A DNA stretch of 64,000 nucleotides, from positions 39,186,687 to 39,250,686 of the forward strand of contig NC_054746.1 of NCBI RefSeq assembly GCF_018143015.1. Reading direction: 5' to 3'. The stretch is from Lytechinus variegatus. Lineage: Eukaryota; Echinodermata; Echinoidea; Temnopleuroida; Toxopneustidae. Positions 1-10,184 of the stretch are shown piece by piece. The translations under genes and the position numbers were made by a program. The notes beneath the pieces are model-generated. The model was given only the letters and a program-made list of their open reading frames with translations. It ran no database searches and was not told where the DNA came from. The stretch's first letter is position 1, and each line of letters opens with the position of its first letter.

Positions 1-714
1 CTATTAAATAAGTAGGTGAAATTCCGATGAAAATGAGCTCACTTTGACTACTCCTGGATCAGAGCATGATCCAAGCATGGAGCTATGACCAAAGCAATAT
101 CTACGTGTCATGCACAATATACACATGAGTGGTCTCTTGAAAGTCTACCATGTGTGCTTGTGTCTGAAGTTGTTCAAACATTGGTAGGCCTTTATCCAAA
201 CAGTTTGCCTTGAATCACAAGACTCATGAGGAGTAAAGCCTTAATAAAGTAACACACACAGATAGCTTTTACACAGCATACATCTACCAAAGAAACTTTG
301 ATCCTCACGCAATCTCTCAAAATAAACATTTATCCTTGAGTATGGAAAAAGTTTGCCTCTTTCATAACCATTCAATTTTAATACATTTTGGAAGAACAAT
401 TTTATTGATACTACATGTCTAAAGTTCATATCTGACTGAAGAACTTAAAAACATTGGAGAGTAAATAAAGTCAAAGGGCTTAAAAGAAAAAAATTCTTAG
501 GCAAATTTATTTTCTCTATCAGTCAATTGTAGTTATGTAAATGTGCAGGAAGAGCTGGTGATTAGAAACTTGAAAGACTTTCCAATGTTTGCTCCTTCCA
601 CTTTGCCTATTAAAGGTGGAGCATGTTGCATCTTAAAACACAGAGTGATTCAAACAGTTTCATAAGCCATGTGTCTCGCCTGATTTTGCAATCAATAAAA
701 AAAAAATGCACTAA
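1..714. other. gene-free stretch, no recognised content
   Basis: No open frame resembling a known protein and no clear repeat border is visible. The sequence is ordinary AT-rich intergenic DNA leading into the degenerate tandem array that follows. Confidence 0.5.
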
Positions 715-1515
715 GATCTTTTGACCCCTTGATGACCTTTAACCTTATTATCCTCATGAACACATTACTGAGTAATTATTTGTACCAAGTGTAAACAAAA
801 CTGATGCATAAATATAGAAATGAGAGCAAGTTGAAAACTATACATGTAGATGAACCTCAGATCTATTGACCTTATGATCTCATCATCCTCATGAACACAC
901 ATACATGTGGTATTATCCATGGATCATTTGTATCAAGTGTACAAACACAATTGATGCTGAAATAAAAAAAAATGAGAGCAATTTGAGCAAAAACTTGACA
1001 TTTTGACCCCTACATGACCTTTGACCAAATCATCCTCATGGACACACACATATTACCAAAGGATAAAATGTACCTAGTGTAAAAAACGATTGATGCTGAA
1101 ATAAATAAATGAGAGCAGTTTGAACAAAAACTTGACCTTCAACCCTTACATGACCTTTGATCCAAGCAACTAGAAGTAAAGAAATAAGAGCAAGTTGCAC
1201 AAAAACTTCAAAAAGGATGGACATGTCCACATAATATTGAACCTTTGACACCATCCTCATGGACACACATGTAGTATTACCCACTTGTACCAAATGTGAA
1301 TCAATGATGCAGAAATAAATGAGAGCAAGTTGGAAAAAAAATAAACCTTGACCTTTCGACCCCATAATTCTGAACAAAATACACATGGTATTACCAGAAG
1401 ATCTGTACAAGGTGTAAATATAACATGCAGAAATAAAGGAAGCTGCACAAAAACTCCCCCCCCCAAAAAAAAAGGATACACATGACCTCATATTATTTGA
1501 TACTTTTGATCCCTA
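715..1515. repeat. degenerate tandem array, units about 140 bp, TGACCTTTGA-rich
   Basis: The phrases TGACCTTTGA, ATCCTCATG(A/G)ACACACA, 'aaataaatgagagcaa' and 'aaaaacttgacc' recur in the same order near 720-790, 860-990, 1005-1130, 1140-1290 and 1330-1515. Spacing is mostly 135-145 bases, with decay and indels. The unit differs from the one at 10.8-11.5 kb but has the same TGACCTTTGACC flavour. Minus-strand open frames across it (1036-1491) lie entirely in the repeat and are not taken as genes. Confidence 0.7.
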
Positions 1516-2554
1516 GATGACCTTTGACTCCATCGTCCTCATCATCTTTCGAGGGAAATGCCCGATACATGTATATTTGTTTTATATCGCTCTTTAACTT
1601 GCACACCTTGTCCTTACCGATGTGTACCAATCTATACTAATTCTAATGCTGCCGGACCTAAACCTACAATGTATGCATGTCAAGCTCATGCTAACCAGTT
1701 CCTGGGTAGGCTTCTACCTGACTGCAGATGAGAGGTCCTCTGCGCTACGCTGCTGCAGTTGCACTCACGAGGGAAATTGTAACGCGCAGACAAACTTAGA
1801 GGCCAAACATTAAACTCTGTAGAATCGAATCTTGACTCATCTTGTTAGGTATGCTAATTCTGAATTTAAGTGTCCTGTATGGATAGCCGTCATGAAATTA
1901 TACTTCCTGCATGAAAATCTAGACCCGATTCCTATTGAAATTATACTTTGTCACATGATCACGAATTGACAAATCGTTTATCTCTATACTCGTGAATAAT
2001 CAGAAGAGGGAAATATACCAGGTTTGAGAAAGTATAGTGGAAATATTTTCATCCGAGGTTAGTTCGTCAATTGATATTTTTCCTCCGAGGGGCGCAAGCC
2101 CTGAGAGAAAATAGTAACATAGCCAGACCAACCGAGGATAAAATATTTCCACTACACTTTCAAAAGAAATGCCCAATATTTGTTTCATATCCCTTCTATA
2201 GATAAAGTTTGAACCTAATCTAGTCCTAATTGGCCCATCTCCATGATCTGGACAAAATCTAGATCAGCTTAGCTCTAATATAAGTAAAATTGGTTTATCA
2301 TTTTAAACTAGCCTATTCCTGATCGAATAGAGCGCGCAGCTACCGTTGGCTCCCATAAGCATCACTTAGGGTGGCTTGTTGTTGCACAGCGCAGGGGCTG
2401 TACTAGTGAGATCGATCTTCTAATATCAATTCCATACCAATTGTGAAAGTCGTGAACAAACCCTGCTGAACAAAGTAAAATCAAGCAGCCCGAATCATTC
2501 GATGATCAAATGATGGCCATCATTTATTTTATTTTCAGCATACTGATTCATTAT
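1516..2554. other. gene-free stretch with one hairpin repeat
   Basis: Nothing coding is recognisable. The only structure I see is the inverted repeat at 2028-2161, listed separately. Confidence 0.5.
2028..2161. repeat. hairpin (MITE-like) repeat
   Basis: The left arm, starting GAAAGTATAGTGGAAATATT, is answered near 2140-2161 by its imperfect reverse complement. Arms are about 35-40 bases. The loop holds 'cctccgaggggcgcaagcc'. Short palindromic elements of this kind are typical non-autonomous DNA transposons; no target duplication was identified. Confidence 0.5.
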
Positions 2555-3125
2555 TAACAAGTCTTTTCTTTTCGTTCTTTCTCTCCTTCCATTATTTCTC
2601 TCAGACTCCCTTCATTCTTTCCTCCCTCTCTTTCATTCATTCTTTGGATTCTTTTTTTATATTTTTTGCTATTTCCTTCCTTCCTGTTTTTATTCTTTCT
2701 TTCAAAGAATGAAGGAAACATTTTTCTTTCCTTCATTCATTCTTTCATCCTCCTCTTTTTCTTACTCTCTTTTTCCCTTTCTCTTTATTTTTTCTTTCAA
2801 TCAGTCATCTTCTCTTCCCTTCCTTTATTTTCCTTCATCCTTCTTTTCTAACTTTCTTTTTTTAAACGTTTTTTCCCTTCATATTCTTCACTTCATTGTT
2901 TCCCTTGAATTTTTTTTCTTTCTTTCTTATTCATCTTTTTTCTTTCTCTCCTTCATTTTTTCGTTTACCCATTTGTTCTCACTCCCTTCCTTTCCTTTCT
3001 ATTTTTTCCCTCCCTGGTGCATAGCCATGGGGCGGTCGCCCCGCCCCCCCCCCCCCCCCCCCCCGCGCCCCAAAAAGAAAGGGGGAAAAGGAGAAAAGAG
3101 AAGAGAGAAAGGGAAAGGGGAAGAA
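2555..3125. repeat. CT-rich low-complexity tract, C-run, then purine tract
   Basis: About 460 bases of almost pure pyrimidine on the plus strand (CTTT, CATT and TTCC words) end at a C homopolymer of about 20 (3044-3064), followed by about 50 bases of G/A. At 2702-2735 it contains a CTTTCAAAGAATGAAGGAAA core that recurs in the tract at 5870-6130. Open frames across it on both strands are Phe/Ser/Pro-rich or Lys/Glu/Arg-rich translations of low complexity and are rejected. Confidence 0.8.
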
Positions 3126-5305
3126 GGGTATATCTTTATTGTTTTTCTTTTCTTTTTTTATCAAAGAATAAAAACATAAACAAGGCATTCTTCTCTCTCT
3201 TCATGCATTCTTTTGCTTCCACGCTCTGTGCGGGAAAAATATCTAAAATGCCTTTCCCTTTTGTTTCCCACACGTTTTTCCCCTCCCAGACCATAAGACT
3301 TGAATATTCTTGCCAGAAATTATAAAGTAAACATGGGTGGTGTAGTAGGATTCACAGTACACCATGTATATTTCTTGGGCAAGTGTTGGTCTTGAAAATG
3401 ACCACTTAATCTCTATACATGGGTGAAAAGAATATGATTTTTTTTTTTCAATCGCATTGACACAAAATTTCGGCTCTTCTGTTCGGAGCAGGTTAACACT
3501 ACCGACAATCTCTGAGTCCCCAATGCTTTTTCTTCCACTTTTCAGCAAGCAATTTTTGGCAAAGTATCAGCTCAAAGATGGAGGCATTCCCGTGCTATAT
3601 GAAAAAGTATTTACGATGAAACTTGAGTTTATTTTATATCGCTTTGCTGCATATTCACCTCCCGTTTCGTTTGCACCATCAATTTGAAATTTTGAATGTC
3701 AGTCACTGAAATTTCTTAATCATACAAAAGAAACTAAGAAAGCACTTAATATGAGCAAAATTATACCTTTTTTTCTTACAAAATAAATCAGAGGTTTCCA
3801 TTATTGCATGCATAGAATGGAAAAGTTCCTCTTCTAGCATCATTCCTTTCACAATTTGAGCTTTAAAAAATATCAAAATTTCAGAGAAATTAAAAAAATT
3901 CAGAGCTTCAACGTCATTCATAGAAAGTAATATTTCCTCCCTGCGTACAGGCCTACCTAGCCGCTGTCTTCTACTGTTTGCGAGTTAAAGAATTTAATGT
4001 GGCTAGTTTTTGAACAACATATCTGATGTGACCAAGGTACCACTTCTGTTCTCAAATTTTATCAAACGTTTTAGCATCCGTGCTTTGCACGATACGATAA
4101 ATTATTTCAAATTCCTCATTCATTTCCCATTTTTGGGGCGCTCATAATTTCTTTCCAAAACAAGAATTTTTTTTCAGGGGAGGTCAATTTAATTCCAATT
4201 GATAAGGGTAATTGAGACGCAAGAGACGTCTTCTTTTGATTTGAATTTGATGATATAAAAAACTCCCCCCTCCCAGCAACCCCCCCCCCCCCCGGGAGCG
4301 CGCTTTACGTGCTCTTCAAGTGTTGGCACGCTTTGCGTGCACTTACCATCCCCTCAAAAAAATCAAATCCTGGCTAAGCGGTTGCTCCCGAGTCCCTCCC
4401 TCCCTCGCAAAAGTACATGAACTATATGAGAGAGGAAATCATTCAAATGGCATACCAACACACTAATTTCGGACATGGCAGGCAAGAAAATATCTCTTTG
4501 AAAAATAAAAAACTAGAATTTTACAAAGGTACATCAGTTCATGTTAAAAAGATGAAAAGGGCAGCAGTAAATATAGAACAGCCCCACTTTCTTTTTAAGC
4601 GGTAAAATCTTGTTTTGATTTTATGGGGGCAAGTATTTTCCAACTACTTCAAAATTACTTGCCCAACTGGGCAAATGCTTAAAAAAAATTTTTGTAGCAC
4701 CCTGTACAAGAGTAAGTACATTTGACATCAAAAAAAGGATCCCGATAAAAAATTGGCCTTTGATGCCCATCTTGGAAAAAGATTTTGGCTTTGGTGCCCT
4801 CTGAAGTGGCCTTGGTGCCCTTCATAATGTGAGGTATTTCAAGGCCAAACTGGCATTGCCCTAAAAATGACAAAATTTAAGGCCTGCAAAGCCATCGATG
4901 GAAGATCATTAAGGCAAACAAAACAACCTCATAATCACCCCCAAATTTCTGTCTCTTAAGCATCTTCTTGCAGGAGAATCGAAACCATACAAAAAATTAA
5001 ATTATGGGACGACAAAAATTAGGTTCGACTTATTTTAAATTGAATAGCAAACTATTTGTTTGTTAGGTATCTGCCACTGTACCAAGAATGATTACGTACA
5101 TGTATCTTTTAACAAACATATTTAGCAAAATACATCCTTACCTCTCACATTATTAGCATTATTTTAGGGTTGAAGTTTTATTGATAATTTTGGGGCTCGG
5201 TAAAGGAAATAATCTGTTGTCTCACGATGCGGGCAAAATCGCACCTTTTTCTCCATAGACACTGTAAAGGCATCGGTGGAGCTCCACCACTATGAGCATG
5301 ACAAG
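3126..5305. other. gene-free stretch, no recognised content
   Basis: No supported gene. There is a C-run near 4275-4292. A 'gggcaagt...acttgcccaactgggcaa' segment near 4628-4680 resembles dispersed repeats seen elsewhere in the window. Open frames here are short and show no domain. Confidence 0.45.
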
Positions 5306-5310
5306 TCCAA

Positions 5311-5758
5311 CAGTAGAGGCGCACGGCCAATATGGGAGACTCTCTCCAATAGGGGAGACAATCTCCCACATTGGAGACTTGCTTTGCAAAAGGACAAAAG
5401 AAACAACACCAACAAAAGCATGATTTTTTCCACCCAAAATTTTGTCTCACACGAGGTCATAAGCCCATTTGTTTTGTGTGTGATTGACAACAAAAATCCT
5501 TATCAAAACAAAAGTAGACGGTGAATTTTTAAAGTAGATGGTGAAAAGGGGTAATTTGTCATGAGGAATCTGCTTATCACATTTTTATTTGCCGCCAAGG
5601 TAATCCTTTTGCCGCAAAAGTAAACAAAGGAAATTAGTCTCCAAAACTGGAGACTGTCTCTGAAATTGGATACCCAAATTCTTTACAAAAGTCTCTGATG
5701 TTGGAGATAATTTCCCACATTGGAGACAGTCTCCATTATTGGCCGTGCGCCTCTACTG
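5311..5758. mobile_element. non-autonomous DNA element, CAGTAGAGGCGC family, copy 1
   Basis: Both ends carry CAGTAGAGGCGCACGGCCAA as inverted repeats, and internally 'GGAGACT.TCTCCAAT' motifs repeat in both directions. The element is flanked by a 5-base direct duplication TCCAA (5306-5310 and 5759-5763). At 448 bp with no coding capacity it is a MITE. A second copy lies at 49671-50079, also with a 5-base duplication. The superfamily is not assigned. Confidence 0.85.
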
Positions 5759-5869
5759 TCCAATGGCTGTCATCGGTCTATTAGTATTGACGATTGGGAT
5801 GCCGCGGAGCCACACAAAGCGAAGTCTGAGCGGAGCATATGCCTGACAGAAATAGACCTATTTATCGGT

Positions 5870-6130
5870 CCAATCTTTCCTTTTCTTTTCATTTGTTCTT
5901 TCATTCCTTTCCTTTCTTCTATTCATTCTTTCCTTTTTTCCTGTTGACCTGGGCCTAGAAATCTGTTCTAGGCCTATTCTTTTTGTTTTTATTTCATCCC
6001 TTTGTGCTTTTTTTCTTTTCCATTACCCTCATCCTTTTCTACCTTTCATTTTCTTTCAAAGAATGAAGGAAACATTTTTCTTTCCATCATTCTTCAATCT
6101 CAATTTTTTATTTTCTTTCAATTTGTTTCA
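5870..6130. repeat. CT-rich tract sharing a core with 2555-3015
   Basis: Pyrimidine-rich low complexity. Near 6056-6090 it contains the same CTTTCAAAGAATGAAGGAAA core, followed by 'catttttctttcc', as at 2702-2735. The two tracts are therefore copies of a dispersed repeat and not independent microsatellites. Confidence 0.6.
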
Positions 6131-7328
6131 TTCCCCAGTCCTTTCTTTTATTTTACTTTTATCTAGATCTACCAGTATATGGTACTTTCTTTTCTTCCTT
6201 CACAGGTCTTCATTTTAAGTTAGGCTACATGTACTAACTAAGGACAAAAATAAAAAATCATTCATGGCATCACACTAAACTTTATTATGGACTAGGCCTA
6301 ATACCATCTAGAATACCTTACAGTTCATGCAGTTTGGCATTGGGTCCTCGCCTACACCATTTTCTATTTGTGGGTCCGCTTTGAGTTTGAGGGACATCCT
6401 GACCCGAGCTCAAATGATCAGGCTCGAGGCATTGACAATTTGCTCCCTTCAAAGTTCAATCAAGATACCACTTAAACACAAAATTCAAACACATGAGCTT
6501 ATCATACCTGTTGGCGGGGACTTTGGACCAAAGAAGCCATGGCACTGCTTTAAAAAATCGAGGGGGCTCGATGCGCAAACCTGCACGTGAACTTTGATCC
6601 CATAAAACCAATTCGTTGATGATCGATCGATCTGAAAACCTACGTGCCAGCGCCAAGCGGTACACGTACACGGCGCGTGCATGCATGAAGGCTAGGCCGC
6701 CGGTACTGTGCATGGTGTCTTGGTGATGAAGGCACGCCCCGTGTACGCCATACGTCTATGGCACTGATCTCGATTTTTTATAGAGATCAGTGGTCTATGG
6801 CAGGTCCATGGCTATGCATGTCCATCCTCTTTTTTTATTGCCACGCCCCAGACCACGCCTTTTGCCCCACCCCCTTTTCCCCTCATCTTTGTTTATGTGA
6901 TGATTCTGGATATATTTTTGTGAGCTGTTAGGTGTCAATTTTTTTTCTCAGTACATATATGTACAAAAGCTTGAAACCCAACAAATCCCCAAATGAATGA
7001 AATGAATATGCCATAAACACATAATTATGATATAGGTATGGCTGGAACAATTATCTTCTCCCAGATAATTTGATACCAATTTAAGAAATAAAGATGACAT
7101 AAACACAATTATCTTCTCCTAAATAATTTGATACCATATTTACGTGTTATGTCTTCATGCTAGGATAATCAGTAGGTATACCCATAAGGTCCATGGTATA
7201 CCCCCTATGCCAATGACGTCATCCTGGGGATGTCATAATCCTACATGAGAAAGTTAACCTACTTGCAGACTTCTTGTCATATAACTTGAAATAGATTTTA
7301 ATGCAACCCTTATCGGATTATGACATTT
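6131..7328. other. gene-free stretch with small hairpin and short duplication
   Basis: No gene is recognised. A 10-base inverted repeat CACTGATCTC/GAGATCAGTG sits at 6762-6792. A short imperfect duplication around 'aattatcttctcc.agataatttgatacca' spans about 7010-7140. Confidence 0.4.
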
Positions 7329-7599
7329 GGGCCCCGTCTAACAGAGTTATGATTGATCCAATCAATCGTACTATGGAAATCCATCATTGTCATAATTTTT
7401 TCTACAGGAAATTTGCAAAATGTCCTTTGTAAACAAAGAGAAAAAAAACAGATTGTCAAAAAATCAATGACTTTATGGATATACATTCTATATCTGGAAT
7501 TTTTTTTGAACAATCATGCATGTCATACGTTGACTTTGCTGGCTTTCCATAGTTGCGATTGATCAGATCAAGCGCAACTCTTTGTAAGACGGGCCCCTG
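7329..7599. mobile_element. hAT-like MITE (GGGCCCCGTCT ends)
   Basis: Inverted ends of about 50 bases: the left end GGGCCCCGTCTAACAGAG and its 'TGATTGATCCAATCAATCG' continuation are answered on the right by CAGGGGCCCGTCTTACAAAG and the matching 'TTGATCTGATCAATCG' read in reverse complement. Total about 270 bp, no coding. The CAGGG(G)CCCG-type terminus recalls hAT MITEs; that assignment is inference. Confidence 0.7.
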
Positions 7600-8731
7600 G
7601 ATTCATTCATTGTAGTCGTGTCTTACATTGATGCAAATCAAAATTTACACTATCACTGTAAAGCATACTCCCTGAACATCCAAGCATTAACAATAATATA
7701 GGGTATTTATATTGCGCACATTAACATATACCACATAAATATGGTACCAAATTATTTTAGAACATACTCTTTTAGGCCATATATTCCGCGTAGAATGCCC
7801 TTTTTCCTTATATTGGGGATTTGTGAGGAGTCAAATTTCTCTGACTCACACTGTATTACCAGTAACAGTCACAAAATGTCATTGAAACTACAGTAGTTTG
7901 TTTGGATCTGAACCAGACTAATGCTCTCAATATAACAATTTTTTGTGCCGGGCCGGTATTTTGATTGAATGAGGCCAAATTAGTCCTTGTATTATTTTAT
8001 GATAATGATATATCTTATTCTTTTCATTCATTTTCTCTGTTTTTGAGCCTTTTCTCCTTTTCTTTCAACACACAAGAGTTTAGGGGGGGGGGCTTGATTG
8101 CTCTTCCTATCCTTTCCAATGTGATGTATTCATCCACAAATGTATGTCTCTCTCAAGGTCCCAATACTAAGGTATCTGTAAAGGCCACCTTATGACTGAT
8201 CCACAATCCCATTTTAGCATTTTGCTCATTTTTTTTCAGAAAATGTGATGAAAAATGTTTGATTTGAGGTTCAAAGTAACTGAGAGAATACTAACATGAG
8301 TGCAAGCCTTTACTTTAGAGTTAAGGCCAAATAAATTTCAAATCATAGCCAATAGTACCATTGCTATGATGTCATTACGACTAGATATTTAATTTGCTTT
8401 TCTGTAATGTACTTCATTGCATGTGGTCTTTTAATTAGCACAGTGACAACATCACAATTGACAATCAAATCTTTGACACGCTTGTTCACACAGATCTATC
8501 AGTTATATCACTTTATTGATCGGCTACTAATTACATCAAACAAGATGCCTTCAGTAGTAGCAGTACATAATTGAAGCACAAAACACAATATCACAGGGTA
8601 CCAGAGATATTATAAGGAAAAATATCACCTCACTATTTCTTTTCATCAGTAGTTCTGCAACTTAGTTGCGCAATAATTGTTGCTTCTTGGAAGCGCTTTT
8701 CAATTTGGTCAAAGATAAAAAGCTTTTATCA
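7600..8731. other. gene-free stretch, no recognised content
   Basis: No coding similarity and no clear repeat border. A G-run lies near 8085. Confidence 0.4.
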
Positions 8732-8735
8732 TTAA

Positions 8736-9314
8736 AGGAAACCAAAACCCAAGAAGAGAAGTAATCTTATTGGAAAGAGTAAAATGAGAGGAACAATTTA
8801 AAAAAAGTTTCATCAAAATCGGTTATGAAATAAGCAAGTTATGGGAGTTTGAAAACTCTTGTTTTACTTTCTATGGGCATCCTCAAATTGGCAAACGTGC
8901 TTCAAAATGGCTGATTTTGTGGACAACTATCCATTTGTTTTGTACACAAATTTTCGGATTTTCCTCATTATCTTTAAAATTGCATCTTGCCTCCTTCTGA
9001 GCACAACATATGTCATGGGAAAATATAATCCACACCATATATGTCAAGGTCAGGAGGAGATAATGTGAAATATGTAAAATAAAGGGGAAAATCTGAAAAT
9101 ATGTGTACAAAACAAATGGAGAGTTGTCCACAAAATCAGCCATTTTGAAGCACGTTTGCCAATTTGAGGATCCACATAGTAAGTACAACAAGACTTTTTA
9201 ATCGTCCATAACTTGCTTATTTCATAACCGATTTTGATGAAACTTTTTTTAAATTGTTCCTCTCATTTTACTCTTTCCAATAAGATTGCTTCTCTTCTTG
9301 GGTTTTGGTTTCCT
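8736..9314. mobile_element. TTAA-flanked MITE with very long inverted arms
   Basis: The ends AGGAAACCAAAACCCAAGAA are near-perfect inverted repeats, and complementarity continues inward for more than 150 bases (for example 'cctcaaattggcaaacgtgc' at about 8880 answers 'gcacgtttgccaatttgagg' at about 9150). It is flanked on both sides by TTAA (8732-8735, 9315-9318). Similar open frames appear on both strands because the element is palindromic. The TTAA target suggests a Kolobok- or piggyBac-type mobiliser; AGG termini favour Kolobok-like, as inference. Confidence 0.85.
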
Positions 9315-9318
9315 TTAA

Positions 9319-9980
9319 TACAGAAAAAAATATATGAAATATACAGGTTTTTTTACTTCATAAGTATAGTTTTCAATTTGGGGAGTCAAAACAACATAAA
9401 AACTGTTTTTTTTTATATAATTCATGGATCATTAATTCAAGACCTGACAAGGATTATACATATGTCTTATTTTAAAATGTTCAGAATAGTTGCAACAGTC
9501 ACACCTAAGGCCCCTAATATTTAAAGATAGGATTGTATCACCTTTAATAAACCCCAAAATAGGTCACTGAAGATTGGCTACCATATTTAATCAGGAAAGC
9601 ACTGGGATACTCATCTTAGTATATCATTGGCATCTAAAATATGAAGTATAGCTTCGAGGCCGTGGAAAGAGTACTTTAAAAGGAGAGTCAATACAAATGA
9701 AATCACTTTAATTTCAAAAAGAATAAATCAAAGATATCAGATTTAATGCAGAACCCATCAAATAGGCCGTTGTAGTAAAATAAAAGTGTGGACAAAAAGA
9801 GAAAAATATTAAACAAAATACAGACTTTATAGGCAAACCAAACATCACAACTCCAATGGCACAATAGTTCTTGAAGCAAAACTACCATGGGTAGCAATAT
9901 TTCAAACTGGCAGAAAAATTGATATTACATTCAAAGATTATATGTATATACCTTGTCAGTTAATCACCTGGCCAACATGT
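9319..9980. other. gene-free stretch 3' of MDH1
   Basis: Nothing recognised; downstream flank of MDH1 on the minus strand. Confidence 0.4.
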
Positions 9981-9986
9981 TTTATT
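9981..9986 (-). terminator. candidate MDH1 polyadenylation signal (AATAAA)
   Basis: AATAAA on the minus strand lies about 195 bases past the MDH1 stop codon, a plausible 3' UTR length. No transcript data are available, and other AATAAA-like sites lie further down. Confidence 0.4.
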
Positions 9987-10139
9987 GGGATGAACGGTTA
10001 TTAGCTGCACATTCAAATGGTCATATAAAGAAAGCTTCAATAGTAATCCACACCAATTAAGTTTTATATCAATCATATAGTATATGCTAAACATTTGTTT
10101 CCATTCAATTTTCTCCATAGAAATAGACTAAACAGAGTC

Positions 10140-10184
10140 TCAGAGACGAGACTTGTCTGTACTCATTCCACGAGCAGTCGGTCA
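10140..10184 (-). other. in-frame readthrough extension of MDH1 ending in a PTS1 (KSRL)
   Basis: Past the MDH1 stop (CAA TGA C) the same frame encodes PTARGMSTDKSRL and then a second TGA at 10142-10140. The last three residues, Ser-Arg-Leu preceded by Lys, fit the peroxisome targeting signal type 1 consensus. UGA followed by C is the leakiest tetranucleotide stop known, although the mammalian high-readthrough context UGA CUA is not present (here UGA CCG). Mammalian MDH1 is known to make a peroxisomal form by readthrough, so this is likely a functional extension giving a 348-residue isoform. It has not been shown by expression. Confidence 0.6.

Noticed and set aside
1036-1491. Minus-strand 151-codon frame
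   Set aside because: Lies wholly in the degenerate tandem array; the apparent protein repeats merely mirror DNA units.
2709-3179. Plus-strand 156-codon frame, Phe/Ser-rich then Pro-rich
   Set aside because: Low-complexity translation of a CT tract and C-run.
8859-9191. Near-identical frames on both strands
   Set aside because: A by-product of the inverted arms of the TTAA MITE at 8736-9314.
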